NCBI RefSeq assembly: GCF_003259615.1
Contig: NZ_QLLR01000016.1
Span: 1 to 64,000, forward strand
DNA: 64,000 bases
Direction: 5' to 3'
DNA from: Pedobacter cryoconitis
Lineage (GTDB): Bacteria > Bacteroidota > Bacteroidia > Sphingobacteriales > Sphingobacteriaceae
Position 1 is the stretch's first letter. Each line of letters opens with the position of its first letter. The notes below the pieces were generated by a model. It ran no database searches. It was given only the letters and a program-made list of their open reading frames with translations, and was not told the DNA's origin. This document shows, in pieces, positions 1 through 8,954 of the stretch. Position numbers and translations under genes: made by a program.

Positions 1-64
1 GCTAATTGTTAGGTGGCAATAATTGTTAGTTGTTGATGTTAGATGCTAATTGTTAGGTGGCAAT
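1..64. repeat. 20-bp perfect direct repeat pair
   Basis: GCTAATTGTTAGGTGGCAAT occurs at 1-20 and again at 45-64, with partial copies of the same TAATTGTTAG-type wording between them. The stretch lies downstream of the minus-strand DUF1963 gene and continues to the window edge, so a larger array may lie to the left. No coding potential was seen in 1-173. Confidence 0.75.
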
Positions 65-173
65 CGTTAGTAGCCAGGATGTTATTATTAAATCGTAATT
101 AAATCTGTTTAACAGCTAGTTTTTATGCTAAAATATTGTTGATCTGGTAAAAAGACAGCTGATTATATAACTG

Positions 174-953
174 TTAGTGGCACTGTAAAGTGAATTCTAT
201 TTTTTCAGAAGCTTCGTCATAAAACACATAGATTAATCCAACATCACCCCACATGAGTCCAGCATGCTCTTCCGAGTCAATTTGAAACAACAGTTTCATC
301 GGTTTATTATCATGATCTGGTGTGCCCTCACCCTGAACCCAGTTAGGATAACCACCTATCTGACTTCTATACACCTGTTCACCCGCTAATTTTTCAGCTG
401 CTTTCTGATAACTATCCCACGGTTCATCTTCATTTAGGACACAAGATAATTTCGAAGCATTTTTACTATAGATTTCAATCCCTTCCCAATCCGGTAATGA
501 TTGCACTGCTTTAAATGTTACCTCACAAAACTTAGTGAGTTCTGATTCAGTTGATTTATTAAGTTTTATAACCTGGTCAATATTTAATGTTTTATATATT
601 CTCACCAGCCAGCCATCATTTTCAGTATCCCACGGAGACTCTTCCCAATCATAAAAAAACTGAACTAACTGAATATTATCCGGCAGGTTAACCTCACCAT
701 TATTAAAAACCTGAAAAATAAAGTCTAATTCCTGACCATCTTTCGTTTTCGGCCATTCTTCCTCCTTTTCAAAATAAGGCTGCCCACCAAAATGAGAAAT
801 CAGCTGTGTATTTTCTTTTAATTCTGAAGGTTTTGAAACGTTAATTTTTGTCGCTGACCTAATCAATGGTTTAATCAGATCTTCCAGATCTTTAAACGAA
901 GTCAGGTTGTCCTTACTTAATTCTTCCCTGTATTTATCAAAATGCGAATCCAT
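174..953 (-). CDS. DUF1963 (YwqG-like) protein
   Basis: A 259-aa cytosolic protein with no signal peptide or membrane segment. It has the layout of the DUF1963/YwqG family: an SHFGGQPYF motif near residue 53, a mid-region IGGYPNWVQGEG motif (about 199-210) and a C-terminal block around LLFQIDSEE...MWGDVGLIYVF (about 223-243). The molecular function of the family is not established; members often sit in polymorphic-toxin or stress contexts. It stands alone, with its promoter side occupied by a 66-bp tandem repeat array. The ATG start at 951-953 is the first good start. I am fairly sure of the family and cannot say what it does. Confidence 0.75.
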   Translation of the reverse strand: MDSHFDKYREELSKDNLTSFKDLEDLIKPLIRSATKINVSKPSELKENTQLISHFGGQPYFEKEEEWPKTKDGQELDFIFQVFNNGEVNLPDNIQLVQFFYDWEESPWDTENDGWLVRIYKTLNIDQVIKLNKSTESELTKFCEVTFKAVQSLPDWEGIEIYSKNASKLSCVLNEDEPWDSYQKAAEKLAGEQVYRSQIGGYPNWVQGEGTPDHDNKPMKLLFQIDSEEHAGLMWGDVGLIYVFYDEASEKIEFTLQCH

Positions 954-1000
954 TTGTCTTTTTCTATTTCTTTTATAATCCCAGCTTTTGCAGCTTATTA

Positions 1001-1185
1001 TTTCTCCTGTTTTTCAATCTAAGAGAACATTTACAAGGGTATAACTCTCGTTTTTACACTTAATTATTTCTCCTGTTTTTCAATCTAAGAGAACATTTAC
1101 AAGGGTATAACTCTTGTTTTTGCACTTAATTATTTCTCCTGTTTTCCAATCCAACAAAACATTTACAAGGGTATAACTCTAGTTT
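1001..1185. repeat. 66-bp tandem repeat, about 2.8 copies
   Basis: Three head-to-tail copies start at 1001, 1067 and 1133 (each opens TTTCTCCTGT and ends near ATAACTCT), period exactly 66 bp. Copies 1 and 2 differ at very few positions; copy 3 is more diverged and truncated. Read on the minus strand, copy 2 is exactly one GTG-to-TAA frame of 22 codons. A smaller 13-bp repeat, TTTGCATCATATA, follows at 1183-1195 and 1209-1221. The array lies upstream of the minus-strand DUF1963 gene, so it forms that gene's leader or promoter region. Confidence 0.85.
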
Positions 1186-1321
1186 GCATCATATAGATTA
1201 TAACTTTTTTTGCATCATATAATTTATCCCGTCTTCCAGGAACACTCCAAATGTACTGAGGGAAATTTCAAAAGGCTATCATCCCGGTATAAAACAGGCT
1301 ATGTGTGGGGGAACTCTTTGA

Positions 1322-1406
1322 GCACAAAAAAAAGCAACTACAGTTTCCGGACATTGATCCCGTTTGGGGATCGTCGACCGGAAACTGTAGTTGCTTTTTT
1401 TTGTGC
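1322..1406 (-). terminator. Long hairpin terminator after the nucleotide-sugar operon
   Basis: Arms 1322-1350 and 1378-1406 are perfect 29-bp inverted repeats: an A8 run, a GC-containing core (GCAACTACAGTTTCCGG) and T8 on the other arm. The 27-nt loop contains a second small stem, GATCCC/GGGATC. It begins 16 nt past the rmlB stop and would work as an intrinsic terminator on either strand, though no plus-strand gene reads into it. Confidence 0.85.
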
Positions 1407-1422
1407 CCTATTTCCCTGGTAC

Positions 1423-2472
1423 TTACCTGTTATACTGAGTTTGATAGTACTTTTGATAGTTTCCTGAAGTAACATCACTTAACCAAGTTTCATTCTCCAA
1501 ATACCACTCCACCGTCTTCTCTAACCCCTCTTCAAACTGCAAACTCGGTACCCAGTTCAACTTCTCCTGTAACTTCGTAGAATCAATCGCATACCTTAAA
1601 TCATGACCCGCGCGATCCGTCACAAACGTAATCAGCTTTGCCGACTCACCCTCTGCCCTGCCTAACTTCTGATCCATAATCTTGCACAACAAATGTATCA
1701 GATCAATATTTTTCCACTCATTATGTCCGCCGATATTATAAGTTTCCCCGGTTTTAGCCTCATGGAAAATAACATCAATTGCACGTGCATGATCCTCTAC
1801 CCATAACCAGTCGCGGATATTCTCTCCCTTACCATATACTGGTACGGGAAGGTTATTCTTAATATTATTGATAGCTAAGGGGATCAGTTTCTCAGGGAAA
1901 TGGTGGGAGCCATAATTATTTGAACAGTTTGAGATTACTATATCAATACCATAAGTATCATGATAAGCTCTTACAAAGTGATCTGAAGAAGCTTTAGAAG
2001 CTGAGTAAGGACTATGAGGATCATATCCAGTGCTTTCAGTAAACATACCTGTATCACCTAATGCACCATATACTTCATCTGTTGAGACATGATAAAAACG
2101 TTTTGTGTTATAATCGCCTTTCCAGTATTCTCTGGCTGCATTTAACAGGTTAACAGTACCAATTACATTGGTCATTACAAATGCTGTAGGGTCAGTGATT
2201 GATCTGTCCACATGAGATTCTGCAGCAAGGTGAATCACCGCATCAAAGTTTTCCTTTTGGAATAGGGCATTGATCTCTTCTGCATCTGTAATGTCAGCTT
2301 TAACAAAACTGTAATTTGGGTTTGCCTCTATATCAGTTAAGTTAGCAAGGTTTCCTGCGTAAGTTAATTTATCCAGGTTTACGATTTGATAATCAGGATA
2401 TTTATTAACGAACCTTCTCACCACGTGAGAACCGATAAATCCTGCGCCTCCTGTTATTAAAATTTTCTTCAT
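1423..2472 (-). CDS. rmlB: dTDP-glucose 4,6-dehydratase
   Basis: A 349-aa cytosolic extended SDR that converts dTDP-glucose to dTDP-4-keto-6-deoxyglucose, the branch-point precursor of rhamnose and other deoxysugars. It has the NAD-binding GGAGFIG at 8-14, the HLAAESHVDRS block, the catalytic STDEVYG with T131-D132-E133, and Y156-x3-K160 in SPYSASK. Length and motifs are those of full-length RmlB. It is the last gene of a five-gene minus-strand operon, 34 nt after the upstream 188-aa gene. The partner genes rmlA, rmlC and a canonical rmlD are not beside it; an RmlD-like SDR lies far away at 61251-62183. The 1322-1406 hairpin terminates the operon. Confidence 0.95.
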   Translation of the reverse strand: MKKILITGGAGFIGSHVVRRFVNKYPDYQIVNLDKLTYAGNLANLTDIEANPNYSFVKADITDAEEINALFQKENFDAVIHLAAESHVDRSITDPTAFVMTNVIGTVNLLNAAREYWKGDYNTKRFYHVSTDEVYGALGDTGMFTESTGYDPHSPYSASKASSDHFVRAYHDTYGIDIVISNCSNNYGSHHFPEKLIPLAINNIKNNLPVPVYGKGENIRDWLWVEDHARAIDVIFHEAKTGETYNIGGHNEWKNIDLIHLLCKIMDQKLGRAEGESAKLITFVTDRAGHDLRYAIDSTKLQEKLNWVPSLQFEEGLEKTVEWYLENETWLSDVTSGNYQKYYQTQYNR

Positions 2473-2506
2473 TGTCTTATTTATACTTTTTTTTCTAGGT
2501 ATGTCT

Positions 2507-3073
2507 TTATAATTCTTTTGGCAAGCCCAGCTCTGAAGCTGCCCTTGTCAAGTCGTACTGATCGAGTTTCTTTAAAACGATATTGAATTCTTCCTTCAGA
2601 TCGTATTGCAAATCTTCGTGCAGCTTTATGTATTTTTTGTACAGTGCCAGTGTTGTTCTTAAAAAGTAGGTTTTCAGCCGGTCATTAAATTTTGCCATCG
2701 GTGAAAGCACACTCTCATTATATCCTGCTGGTATAGTCTTCAGTAAGTACAGTCTCAGTTCCGCTTCTGTATTAAGGTCTTTCGTCACTTTATAGTGATG
2801 GTTGACCCTGCCATTCAGCTTCCGGAGAATGAGCAGTGCATCTTTGGAAGTTGCCTTTCTCAGTTCGTTCAGCCACGCTACAGATTCATCAATTTCCTCT
2901 TGAAGTAATTGATGTCTTTCTTCCAGATCAGACTCATCTTCCAGGAGTTTAAAGTGGAGGTGCTCTGTCAGTACTTTATCTTTTGCGATCAGACGCAGCA
3001 GTAACTTATCCTTTTCTTTATCAGGAATAGCTGTTATTGCTGCTTTAAGGTCTTTATGATCTTTTAATAGCAT
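2507..3073 (-). CDS. Conserved helical protein of unknown function
   Basis: A 188-aa protein I do not recognise as a named family. It is very rich in Leu, Lys, Glu and Asp, with no signal peptide or membrane segment, and reads as almost entirely helical with likely coiled-coil stretches (for example around EERHQLLQEEIDESVAWLNEL, roughly 51-71). Its ATG (3071-3073) immediately follows the galE stop codon (3074-3076), and rmlB follows after 34 nt, so it is translated within the sugar-nucleotide operon. That placement suggests a structural or regulatory partner of these enzymes, but the function is unknown. Confidence 0.7.
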   Translation of the reverse strand: MLLKDHKDLKAAITAIPDKEKDKLLLRLIAKDKVLTEHLHFKLLEDESDLEERHQLLQEEIDESVAWLNELRKATSKDALLILRKLNGRVNHHYKVTKDLNTEAELRLYLLKTIPAGYNESVLSPMAKFNDRLKTYFLRTTLALYKKYIKLHEDLQYDLKEEFNIVLKKLDQYDLTRAASELGLPKEL

Positions 3074-4096
3074 TTAAAATGGGTTATCTTTGATGTAATT
3101 TTCCCAGGCCCATGCTGATGACATCATTTGATTAATGTCGAGTTCTGCTTTCCAGCCCAGTTGTTCGCTGGATTTAGTCACATCACCCCAAACCTGTTCA
3201 ATATCGCCTTCTCTTCTTGCGCCTATGGTATAGTTCAATTGAGCGCCTGTAGATTTTTCAAAAGCACCGATGATTTCCAGTACCGAAGTACCTTTTCCTG
3301 TGCCCAGATTGAATACTTCATAGTTACTTTCTGCTTTACCGCTTTCCATGCGCTTAATTGCTGCAACGTGCGCTTTTGCAAGATCCACTACGTGGATGTA
3401 ATCTCTGATTGCACTCCCGTCCGGGGTATTGTAATCGTTTCCGTAAACGGTAATCGGGCCGCGCTTACCTATAGCAGATTGTGTGATAAATGGAATCAGA
3501 TTTTGAGGTACACCAATCGGCAATTCACCAATCAGCGACGTTTCATGCGCACCAACCGGGTTAAAATAACGCAAAGAGGTCACTTTTAAGCCTGGGGTAA
3601 CGGCACAGGTTTCAGTCAGGATTTCTTCTGCGATCTGTTTGGTATTTCCGTAAGGTGATTCAGCTCTTTTAACAGGGGCATCTTCAGTTACAGGCAATTG
3701 ATCGGGCTGTCCGTATACGGTGCAGGATGAAGAGAATACCAGGTCTATTTTACTATCAAATGCGTTAATCAGATTGATCAGTGAATAGAAGTTGTTTCTG
3801 TAGTATTTAAGTGGCTGTTGTACGGACTCTCCTACTGCTTTATAGGCCGCAAAGTGAATCACACCTGTAATATCAGGATGCTGGTCAACAAATTCCTTAA
3901 CTTTCGCTTCATCACAAAGATCAAGTTCTACAAATTCTGGCTGCTGACCAAGGATAGTTTCCAGTTGTGTGAGAATCCTCCGGTTGGAGTTAGAAAAATT
4001 ATCTACCAGGATGATTTCATAGCCTGCGTTGATCAATTCTACTGCGGTGTGAGAACCTATAAATCCTGTTCCTCCTGTAACTAATATTTTTCCCAT
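3074..4096 (-). CDS. galE: UDP-glucose 4-epimerase
   Basis: A 340-aa cytosolic SDR that interconverts UDP-glucose and UDP-galactose; some members also act on the N-acetylated sugars. It shows the NAD-binding GGTGFIG (8-14), the HFAAYKAVGES signature near 81-91, SSSCTVYG with the catalytic Ser, and Y149-x3-K153 in SPYGNTK. The downstream RYFNPVGAH motif is typical of GalE. It lies between the UDP-glucuronate decarboxylase gene (6-nt gap) and the 188-aa unknown gene (0-nt gap). The product supplies UDP-galactose for surface glycans, and could link to GalNAc metabolism if it accepts UDP-GalNAc; that second point is inference. Confidence 0.95.
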   Translation of the reverse strand: MGKILVTGGTGFIGSHTAVELINAGYEIILVDNFSNSNRRILTQLETILGQQPEFVELDLCDEAKVKEFVDQHPDITGVIHFAAYKAVGESVQQPLKYYRNNFYSLINLINAFDSKIDLVFSSSCTVYGQPDQLPVTEDAPVKRAESPYGNTKQIAEEILTETCAVTPGLKVTSLRYFNPVGAHETSLIGELPIGVPQNLIPFITQSAIGKRGPITVYGNDYNTPDGSAIRDYIHVVDLAKAHVAAIKRMESGKAESNYEVFNLGTGKGTSVLEIIGAFEKSTGAQLNYTIGARREGDIEQVWGDVTKSSEQLGWKAELDINQMMSSAWAWENYIKDNPF

Positions 4097-4102
4097 TTCT
4101 AA

Positions 4103-5092
4103 TTAGCGGTTGTATGTTGTAAAATCTTTATGTTCTTTATTTATCAATGCTTCAGCTGGCAGGCTTTTGAAATAAGCATAAGTAATTTTCAAACCTTCTG
4201 CACGGCTTATTTTTGGCTCCCAGTTCAGTAAGGCTCTCGCTTTAGTAATATCCGGTCTGCGTTGTTTAGGGTCATCCACCGGCAAGTCTTTGTAAATAAC
4301 TTTTTGGGTAGTCCCGGTCAGCTTAATAATTTCTTCAGCAAACTGGCTGATCGTAATTTCATCAGGATTCCCAATGTTTACGGGCTGTGCGTAATCACTT
4401 AAAAGTAAGCGGTAAATACCTTCTACCAGATCGTCTACGTAACAGAAAGAGCGGGTTTGTGAACCATCACCGAAAACGGTAAGATCTTCTCCTCTTAGTG
4501 CCTGGCCAATAAAAGCTGGCAATACACGGCCGTCATTCAGACGCATCCTTGGCCCGTAAGTATTAAAGATACGAACGATACGTGTTTCAAGTCCGTGGAA
4601 GGTATGGTAAGCCATAGTCATCGCCTCCTGGAAACGTTTAGCTTCATCGTATACACCTCTCGGGCCTACAGGATTTACATTTCCCCAGTACTCCTCAGGC
4701 TGAGGGTTAACGCTTGGGTCACCATATACTTCTGAAGTAGAAGCAATAATCATCCTTGCTTTTTTATTTTTTGCCAGTCCCAGCAGATTATGTGTTCCTA
4801 ATGAACCCACTTTCAGGGTCTGTATAGGAATTTTAAGATAATCTATCGGACTTGCAGGGGAAGCAAAGTGCAGGATATAATCCAGTTTGCCGGGTACATA
4901 TACGAATTTAGAAACATCGTGATGAGAGAACTCGAAGTTCTCCAGGGCGAACAGATGTTCTATGTTCTGAAGGTCACCTGTAATCAGGTTATCCATCGCA
5001 ATCACATGATAGTCTTCTTTAATAAACCGGTCACATAAATGCGAACCCAAAAATCCGGCTGCACCGGTAATCAATACTCTTTTACGCTCCAT
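4103..5092 (-). CDS. uxs: UDP-glucuronate decarboxylase (UDP-xylose synthase)
   Basis: A 329-aa extended SDR that oxidises and decarboxylates UDP-glucuronate to UDP-xylose. The family-specific signature is clear: GAAGFLG (10-16) for [14 protein letters not shown] near 75-85, [10 protein letters not shown], and [11 protein letters not shown] with Y148 and K152. The [12 protein letters not shown] block that follows is also typical. It follows ugd, whose product is its substrate, with the two genes overlapping by one base (TAATG). That coupling and the enzyme order strongly support the assignment over an ordinary NAD-dependent epimerase. Confidence 0.9.
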   Translation of the reverse strand: MERKRVLITGAAGFLGSHLCDRFIKEDYHVIAMDNLITGDLQNIEHLFALENFEFSHHDVSKFVYVPGKLDYILHFASPASPIDYLKIPIQTLKVGSLGTHNLLGLAKNKKARMIIASTSEVYGDPSVNPQPEEYWGNVNPVGPRGVYDEAKRFQEAMTMAYHTFHGLETRIVRIFNTYGPRMRLNDGRVLPAFIGQALRGEDLTVFGDGSQTRSFCYVDDLVEGIYRLLLSDYAQPVNIGNPDEITISQFAEEIIKLTGTTQKVIYKDLPVDDPKQRRPDITKARALLNWEPKISRAEGLKITYAYFKSLPAEALINKEHKDFTTYNR

Positions 5093-6402
5093 TAATCTAT
5101 TAGTTTACGGCCTATGCTGTTGTAATAATATCCCAAATCAATCATCTTCTGTAAATCGTATAAGTTACGACCGTCAAAAATGACTTTGTTCGCTAATTTC
5201 TCTTCCATTCTTTCGAAGTCAGGATTACGGAAAACTGACCACTCTGTAGCAATCAGCAGGGCATCTGCACCTGTCAATGCTTCATATTGGTTAGGGGCAT
5301 ACTTCACTTTATCCCCAATCTGAGCTTTCACATTTTCCATTCCTTCAGGATCAAAAACGGTAACTGTAGCGCCGTGTTTAACCAGTTCATCGATAATGTA
5401 TAAGGCTGGTGCTTCACGTATGTCATCAGTCTCCGGTTTAAAAGCAAGCCCCCACAATGCGAAATGCTTTCCTTTTAAATCGTCTTTGTAATAACGCAGC
5501 AATTTATCAACAAGTACAGTTTTTTGCTTTTCATTAATCTCCATAACTGCTTTCAGAATCTGGAAATCATATTTATTCTCTTCGGCCGATTTAGCCAAAG
5601 CCTGCACGTCTTTTGGAAAGCAAGAACCTCCGTAACCAATACCGGGAAACAGAAAACGTTTACCAATCCTGCCGTCAGAGCCTATTCCTTTACGGACAGC
5701 ATCCACATCAGCCCCTACCAGTTCACAAAGGTTAGCCACTTCATTCATGAAAGTGATCTTTGTAGCCAGGAACGAGTTTGCGGCATACTTAGTCAGTTCT
5801 GAGGAACGTTCATCCATAAATAGAATCGGATTTCCCTGACGTACATAAGGTCCGTATAACTCGGACATTAGTTTCTGTGCACGTTCACTTCTTGTACCGA
5901 TCACTACACGATCTGGTTTCATAAAATCTTCCACTGCCACGCCTTCACGCAGGAATTCAGGATTCGAAACCACATCAATCTGGATAGAAGTGTGTTCAGC
6001 GAATACAGCCTGTACTTTATCTGCTGTCCCAACAGGAACGGTAGATTTATTGACAATGACTTTGTATTCAGTTACCAGTTTGGCGATGTCTTTTGCTGCA
6101 CCAAGAATGTAGGAAAGATCAGCTGCACCGTCTCCTCCGGGAGGCGTAGGCAAAGCCATAAAGATAATCTGCGCAGAAGCTACTGCCACTGCAAGATCAG
6201 TGGTAAAGGTTAATCTTTTTTGCTCAATATTTCTAAGGAATAACACGTCTAATCCTGGTTCATAAATAGGTATTTCCCCATTTTGCATTTTCAGAACCTT
6301 TGCTTCATTGATGTCAACACAAATCACAGTATTACCTGTTTCAGCAAGACAAGTCCCTGTTACAAGCCCTACGTACCCTGTTCCGATTACGGCAATTTTC
6401 AT
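5092..6402 (-). CDS. ugd: UDP-glucose 6-dehydrogenase
   Basis: A 436-aa cytosolic enzyme that oxidises UDP-glucose to UDP-glucuronate with two NAD+. The N-terminal Rossmann motif [10 protein letters not shown] (7-16) is followed by [21 protein letters not shown] and SNPEFLREG. The catalytic cysteine is C261 in [10 protein letters not shown]. The C-terminal UDP-binding domain carries the [17 protein letters not shown] motif. It is first in the operon and feeds the decarboxylase gene, which overlaps its stop by one base. The upstream 180 bp is shared with the divergent waaA gene and must hold both promoters; no exact TAnnTTTG box was found on the ugd side. Confidence 0.95.
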   Translation of the reverse strand: MKIAVIGTGYVGLVTGTCLAETGNTVICVDINEAKVLKMQNGEIPIYEPGLDVLFLRNIEQKRLTFTTDLAVAVASAQIIFMALPTPPGGDGAADLSYILGAAKDIAKLVTEYKVIVNKSTVPVGTADKVQAVFAEHTSIQIDVVSNPEFLREGVAVEDFMKPDRVVIGTRSERAQKLMSELYGPYVRQGNPILFMDERSSELTKYAANSFLATKITFMNEVANLCELVGADVDAVRKGIGSDGRIGKRFLFPGIGYGGSCFPKDVQALAKSAEENKYDFQILKAVMEINEKQKTVLVDKLLRYYKDDLKGKHFALWGLAFKPETDDIREAPALYIIDELVKHGATVTVFDPEGMENVKAQIGDKVKYAPNQYEALTGADALLIATEWSVFRNPDFERMEEKLANKVIFDGRNLYDLQKMIDLGYYYNSIGRKLID

Positions 6403-6582
6403 ATAGATGTTTTAAAATATATTTAACTCGTTCAAATTAACTTAATGCCTGTCCCATTTGATCATACAAATTTCAACAGGCTCCCAGATACATCACACTA
6501 AAGCCTAACGACTTAACATATAATCAGAAAATTTTAAATTTTAATCAAGTATCTTCGGCTAAGATAATAAATAAACAACAAA

Positions 6583-7803
6583 ATGCTTTTGCTTTATAAT
6601 TTTGGTATCTCGCTTTACAGAGCGGTTATTTTCATCGCTTCATTCTTTAACCAGAAGGCTCAATTATTTCGGAAAGGCAGACAAAATATCTTTGATTTTA
6701 TCGAAACAAAGGTAGATGGCAAACACAAACATGTCTGGTTTCATTTTGCATCGCTGGGCGAATTTGAACAGGGAAGAACTGTTCTGGAACAGCTGAAGAA
6801 AAACTATCCGGATAAAAAAATCATCGTTACTTTCTTCTCTCCTTCGGGTTACGAAATCCGTAAAAATTATGCGCTGGCGGATGGTGTTTTCTACCTGCCA
6901 CTGGACACCAGAAAGAATGCAAGACAATTTATAGAGCTTATTCAGCCTGAGATTGCCATTTTCACAAAGTATGAGTTTTGGTTCCATTATTTTCAATTGC
7001 TTCACGAAAGAAAGGTACCGCTTTTGATTATCTCAGGAATCTTCAGACCTGACCAGTTATTTTTTAAATGGTATGGTGGTTTTTACCGCAGTATGCTTGA
7101 TTGTGTAACTCATTTTTTTGTACAGAATACCGAGAGTGTGGAACTCCTGAGTGGGTTAAATTATCAAAATGTAAGTTTAAGCGGGGATACGCGTTTTGAC
7201 AGGGTAGCGGAAAATGTATTAACGGTAAAATCTTTACCCTTGATTGAAAAGTTTTGCGGACAGGCCCCTGTTTTTATTGCGGGCAGCACGTGGCCTCAGG
7301 ATGAGCAATTAGTAACTGCTTTAATTGCTGCTTATCCGCAATGGAAGTTCATTATTGCACCGCATGAGATTGATTCTGCCCATGTAGAGCAGCTGCTCAG
7401 ATTAGTACCGGGAGCGTTACGTTATACGCAGTTGAATGCTCAGCTCCCTCAACCAGACAGCCAGGTGATGGTCATTGACAATATTGGCCTGCTTTCTTCG
7501 ATTTACCAGTATGGAAAGATTGTTTATATCGGGGGTGGCTTCGGGGTGAGCATCCACAATACGCTGGAAGCCGCGGCTTTTGGTTTACCGGTGATCTTTG
7601 GCCCTAAGTACGATAAGTTTCATGAAGCAAAGGATTTACTGCGTTTGAATGCGGCGATTACCATCAAGTCGATGGATGAACTTTCTGCAGCTTTTGAAAA
7701 GCTACAGAAAGATACCAATGCCGGGCCTGCGGCGAAAAAATATGTGCAGGATAAAACTGGTTCTACCAAACAGATTTTAAGCTATCTGGAACAGTATGTT
7801 TAA
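6583..7803 (+). CDS. waaA: 3-deoxy-D-manno-octulosonate (Kdo) transferase
   Basis: A 406-aa GT30 glycosyltransferase that adds Kdo from CMP-Kdo to the lipid A precursor at the inner face of the cytoplasmic membrane. An N-terminal hydrophobic segment (about 2-19) anchors it. The acceptor-side motif HFASLGEFEQGR (about 56-67) contains the conserved Glu of GT30. The C-terminal donor domain has IAGSTWPQDE, APHEID and GGGFGVSIHNTLEAAAFG. It is divergent from ugd and convergent with hemH, the two stop codons being only 2 nt apart. Confidence 0.93.
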   Translation: MLLLYNFGISLYRAVIFIASFFNQKAQLFRKGRQNIFDFIETKVDGKHKHVWFHFASLGEFEQGRTVLEQLKKNYPDKKIIVTFFSPSGYEIRKNYALADGVFYLPLDTRKNARQFIELIQPEIAIFTKYEFWFHYFQLLHERKVPLLIISGIFRPDQLFFKWYGGFYRSMLDCVTHFFVQNTESVELLSGLNYQNVSLSGDTRFDRVAENVLTVKSLPLIEKFCGQAPVFIAGSTWPQDEQLVTALIAAYPQWKFIIAPHEIDSAHVEQLLRLVPGALRYTQLNAQLPQPDSQVMVIDNIGLLSSIYQYGKIVYIGGGFGVSIHNTLEAAAFGLPVIFGPKYDKFHEAKDLLRLNAAITIKSMDELSAAFEKLQKDTNAGPAAKKYVQDKTGSTKQILSYLEQYV

Positions 7804-7805
7804 GA

Positions 7806-8831
7806 TTATTTCGAGTGATGGTCTTTAACCATTTTCACCAGGGCAGCAATCCATTGAGGATGATCGTTTAAGCTGGAAACCAACTGTACTTCTTCTCCTC
7901 CTAATTTCTTGAATTCTTCCCCGTATTCTACCGTTACTTCGTAAAGCGTTTCCAAACAATCTGCAACGAAAGCCGGACAGAAAACCAACAGTCTTTTTTT
8001 GCCTTTTGCGGCTAATTCTTTAAGGGTATCAGAAGTATAAGGTTGTACCCATGGTTCTTTTCCTAACCGGGATTGAAAACACACAGAGTACTGTGTAGCC
8101 GGGATATTCAGTTCGGCAGCAATCAGCCTTGCGGTATCATGGCATTGTGCAGAGTAACAGAATTTATTCACATCTGTTAGCGTAGCACAGCAATCGGCGC
8201 TTTTAAGACAGTGCTGACCGGAGTGATCACATTTTTTAAGCTGACGTTCTGGTAAACCGTGGAAACTGAATAAGATCTGATCGTAAGTTTCCGGCTGATA
8301 TTTCTTTGCATTGTCAGCAAATGTACTGATCATCATTTCGTTATCATGGAAAGAGTTTACGAACGATACCGGCGGAATAGTTTGCCATTTACCGACGATC
8401 TCCATGACTTTCTGAATGACTGATCCGGTACTCGCTGAAGCGTATTGAGGGAATAAAGGGATAACCTGGATGCTTTCTACCAGTCCTGCTTTCATGCGCT
8501 CTAATGCCGCTTCAATGGATGGGCTTTGATAACGCATAGCCAGTTCTACGTGATAGTCTGAGCCTAGTTGTTCCTGAACTAATGCGGCTTGTATTTTACT
8601 GTAATATAAAAGGGGTGAGCCATTTTCATCCCAGATTTCTTTATAAAGTTTAGCAGTTTTTGGACTACGGAAAGGCACAATAACTCCTTTTACTAATAAT
8701 GTCCTGCTAAATGTGCTAATGTCAATTACGCGTTCATCCATCAAAAACTGATCAAGATATTTACGCACATCTTTTACTTCCGGACTATCCGGAGTTCCCA
8801 AATTCACTAATAATACACCCTTTTTTCCCAT
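7806..8831 (-). CDS. hemH: Ferrochelatase
   Basis: A 341-aa enzyme inserting Fe2+ into protoporphyrin IX (or coproporphyrin III) as the last metal step of heme synthesis. The N-terminal LLVNLGTPDSP, the PLFPQYASASTGS block and the catalytic H191 in FSFHGLPERQ are canonical. Between H191 and the SVCFQSRLGKEPW block lies a Cys-rich segment (C201, C208, C214, C215, C225, C230) that may bind an iron-sulphur cluster. It follows ispH on the same strand after a 123-nt gap holding its own -7 box. It converges with waaA. Confidence 0.95.
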   Translation of the reverse strand: MGKKGVLLVNLGTPDSPEVKDVRKYLDQFLMDERVIDISTFSRTLLVKGVIVPFRSPKTAKLYKEIWDENGSPLLYYSKIQAALVQEQLGSDYHVELAMRYQSPSIEAALERMKAGLVESIQVIPLFPQYASASTGSVIQKVMEIVGKWQTIPPVSFVNSFHDNEMMISTFADNAKKYQPETYDQILFSFHGLPERQLKKCDHSGQHCLKSADCCATLTDVNKFCYSAQCHDTARLIAAELNIPATQYSVCFQSRLGKEPWVQPYTSDTLKELAAKGKKRLLVFCPAFVADCLETLYEVTVEYGEEFKKLGGEEVQLVSSLNDHPQWIAALVKMVKDHHSK

Positions 8832-8882
8832 AGTTTATGTAAAGAATCAGCACTGATATAAATCAGAAGTTGATTTCTGCAG

Positions 8883-8890
8883 CAAATATA
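8883..8890 (-). promoter_or_regulatory. Candidate -7 box of hemH
   Basis: The minus strand reads TATATTTG, an exact match to the Bacteroidota TAnnTTTG element, 51 nt before the hemH ATG and inside the ispH-hemH gap. No convincing TTG-type -33 element lies at the usual spacing. Confidence 0.45.
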
Positions 8891-8954
8891 CATTATGCCT
8901 GATTTGCCTTAGAACGGCTTTTGAATAATTACTTTTTAATGATGAACAATTTAG

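Noticed and set aside
1210-1467. Open plus-strand frame of 85 codons
   Set aside because: It runs through both arms of the 1322-1406 terminator hairpin and into the rmlB 3' end, with no family resemblance.
1423-6402. Rhamnose biosynthesis operon
   Set aside because: rmlA, rmlC and rmlD are missing; the set better describes supply of UDP-glucuronate, UDP-xylose, UDP-galactose and dTDP-4-keto-6-deoxyglucose.
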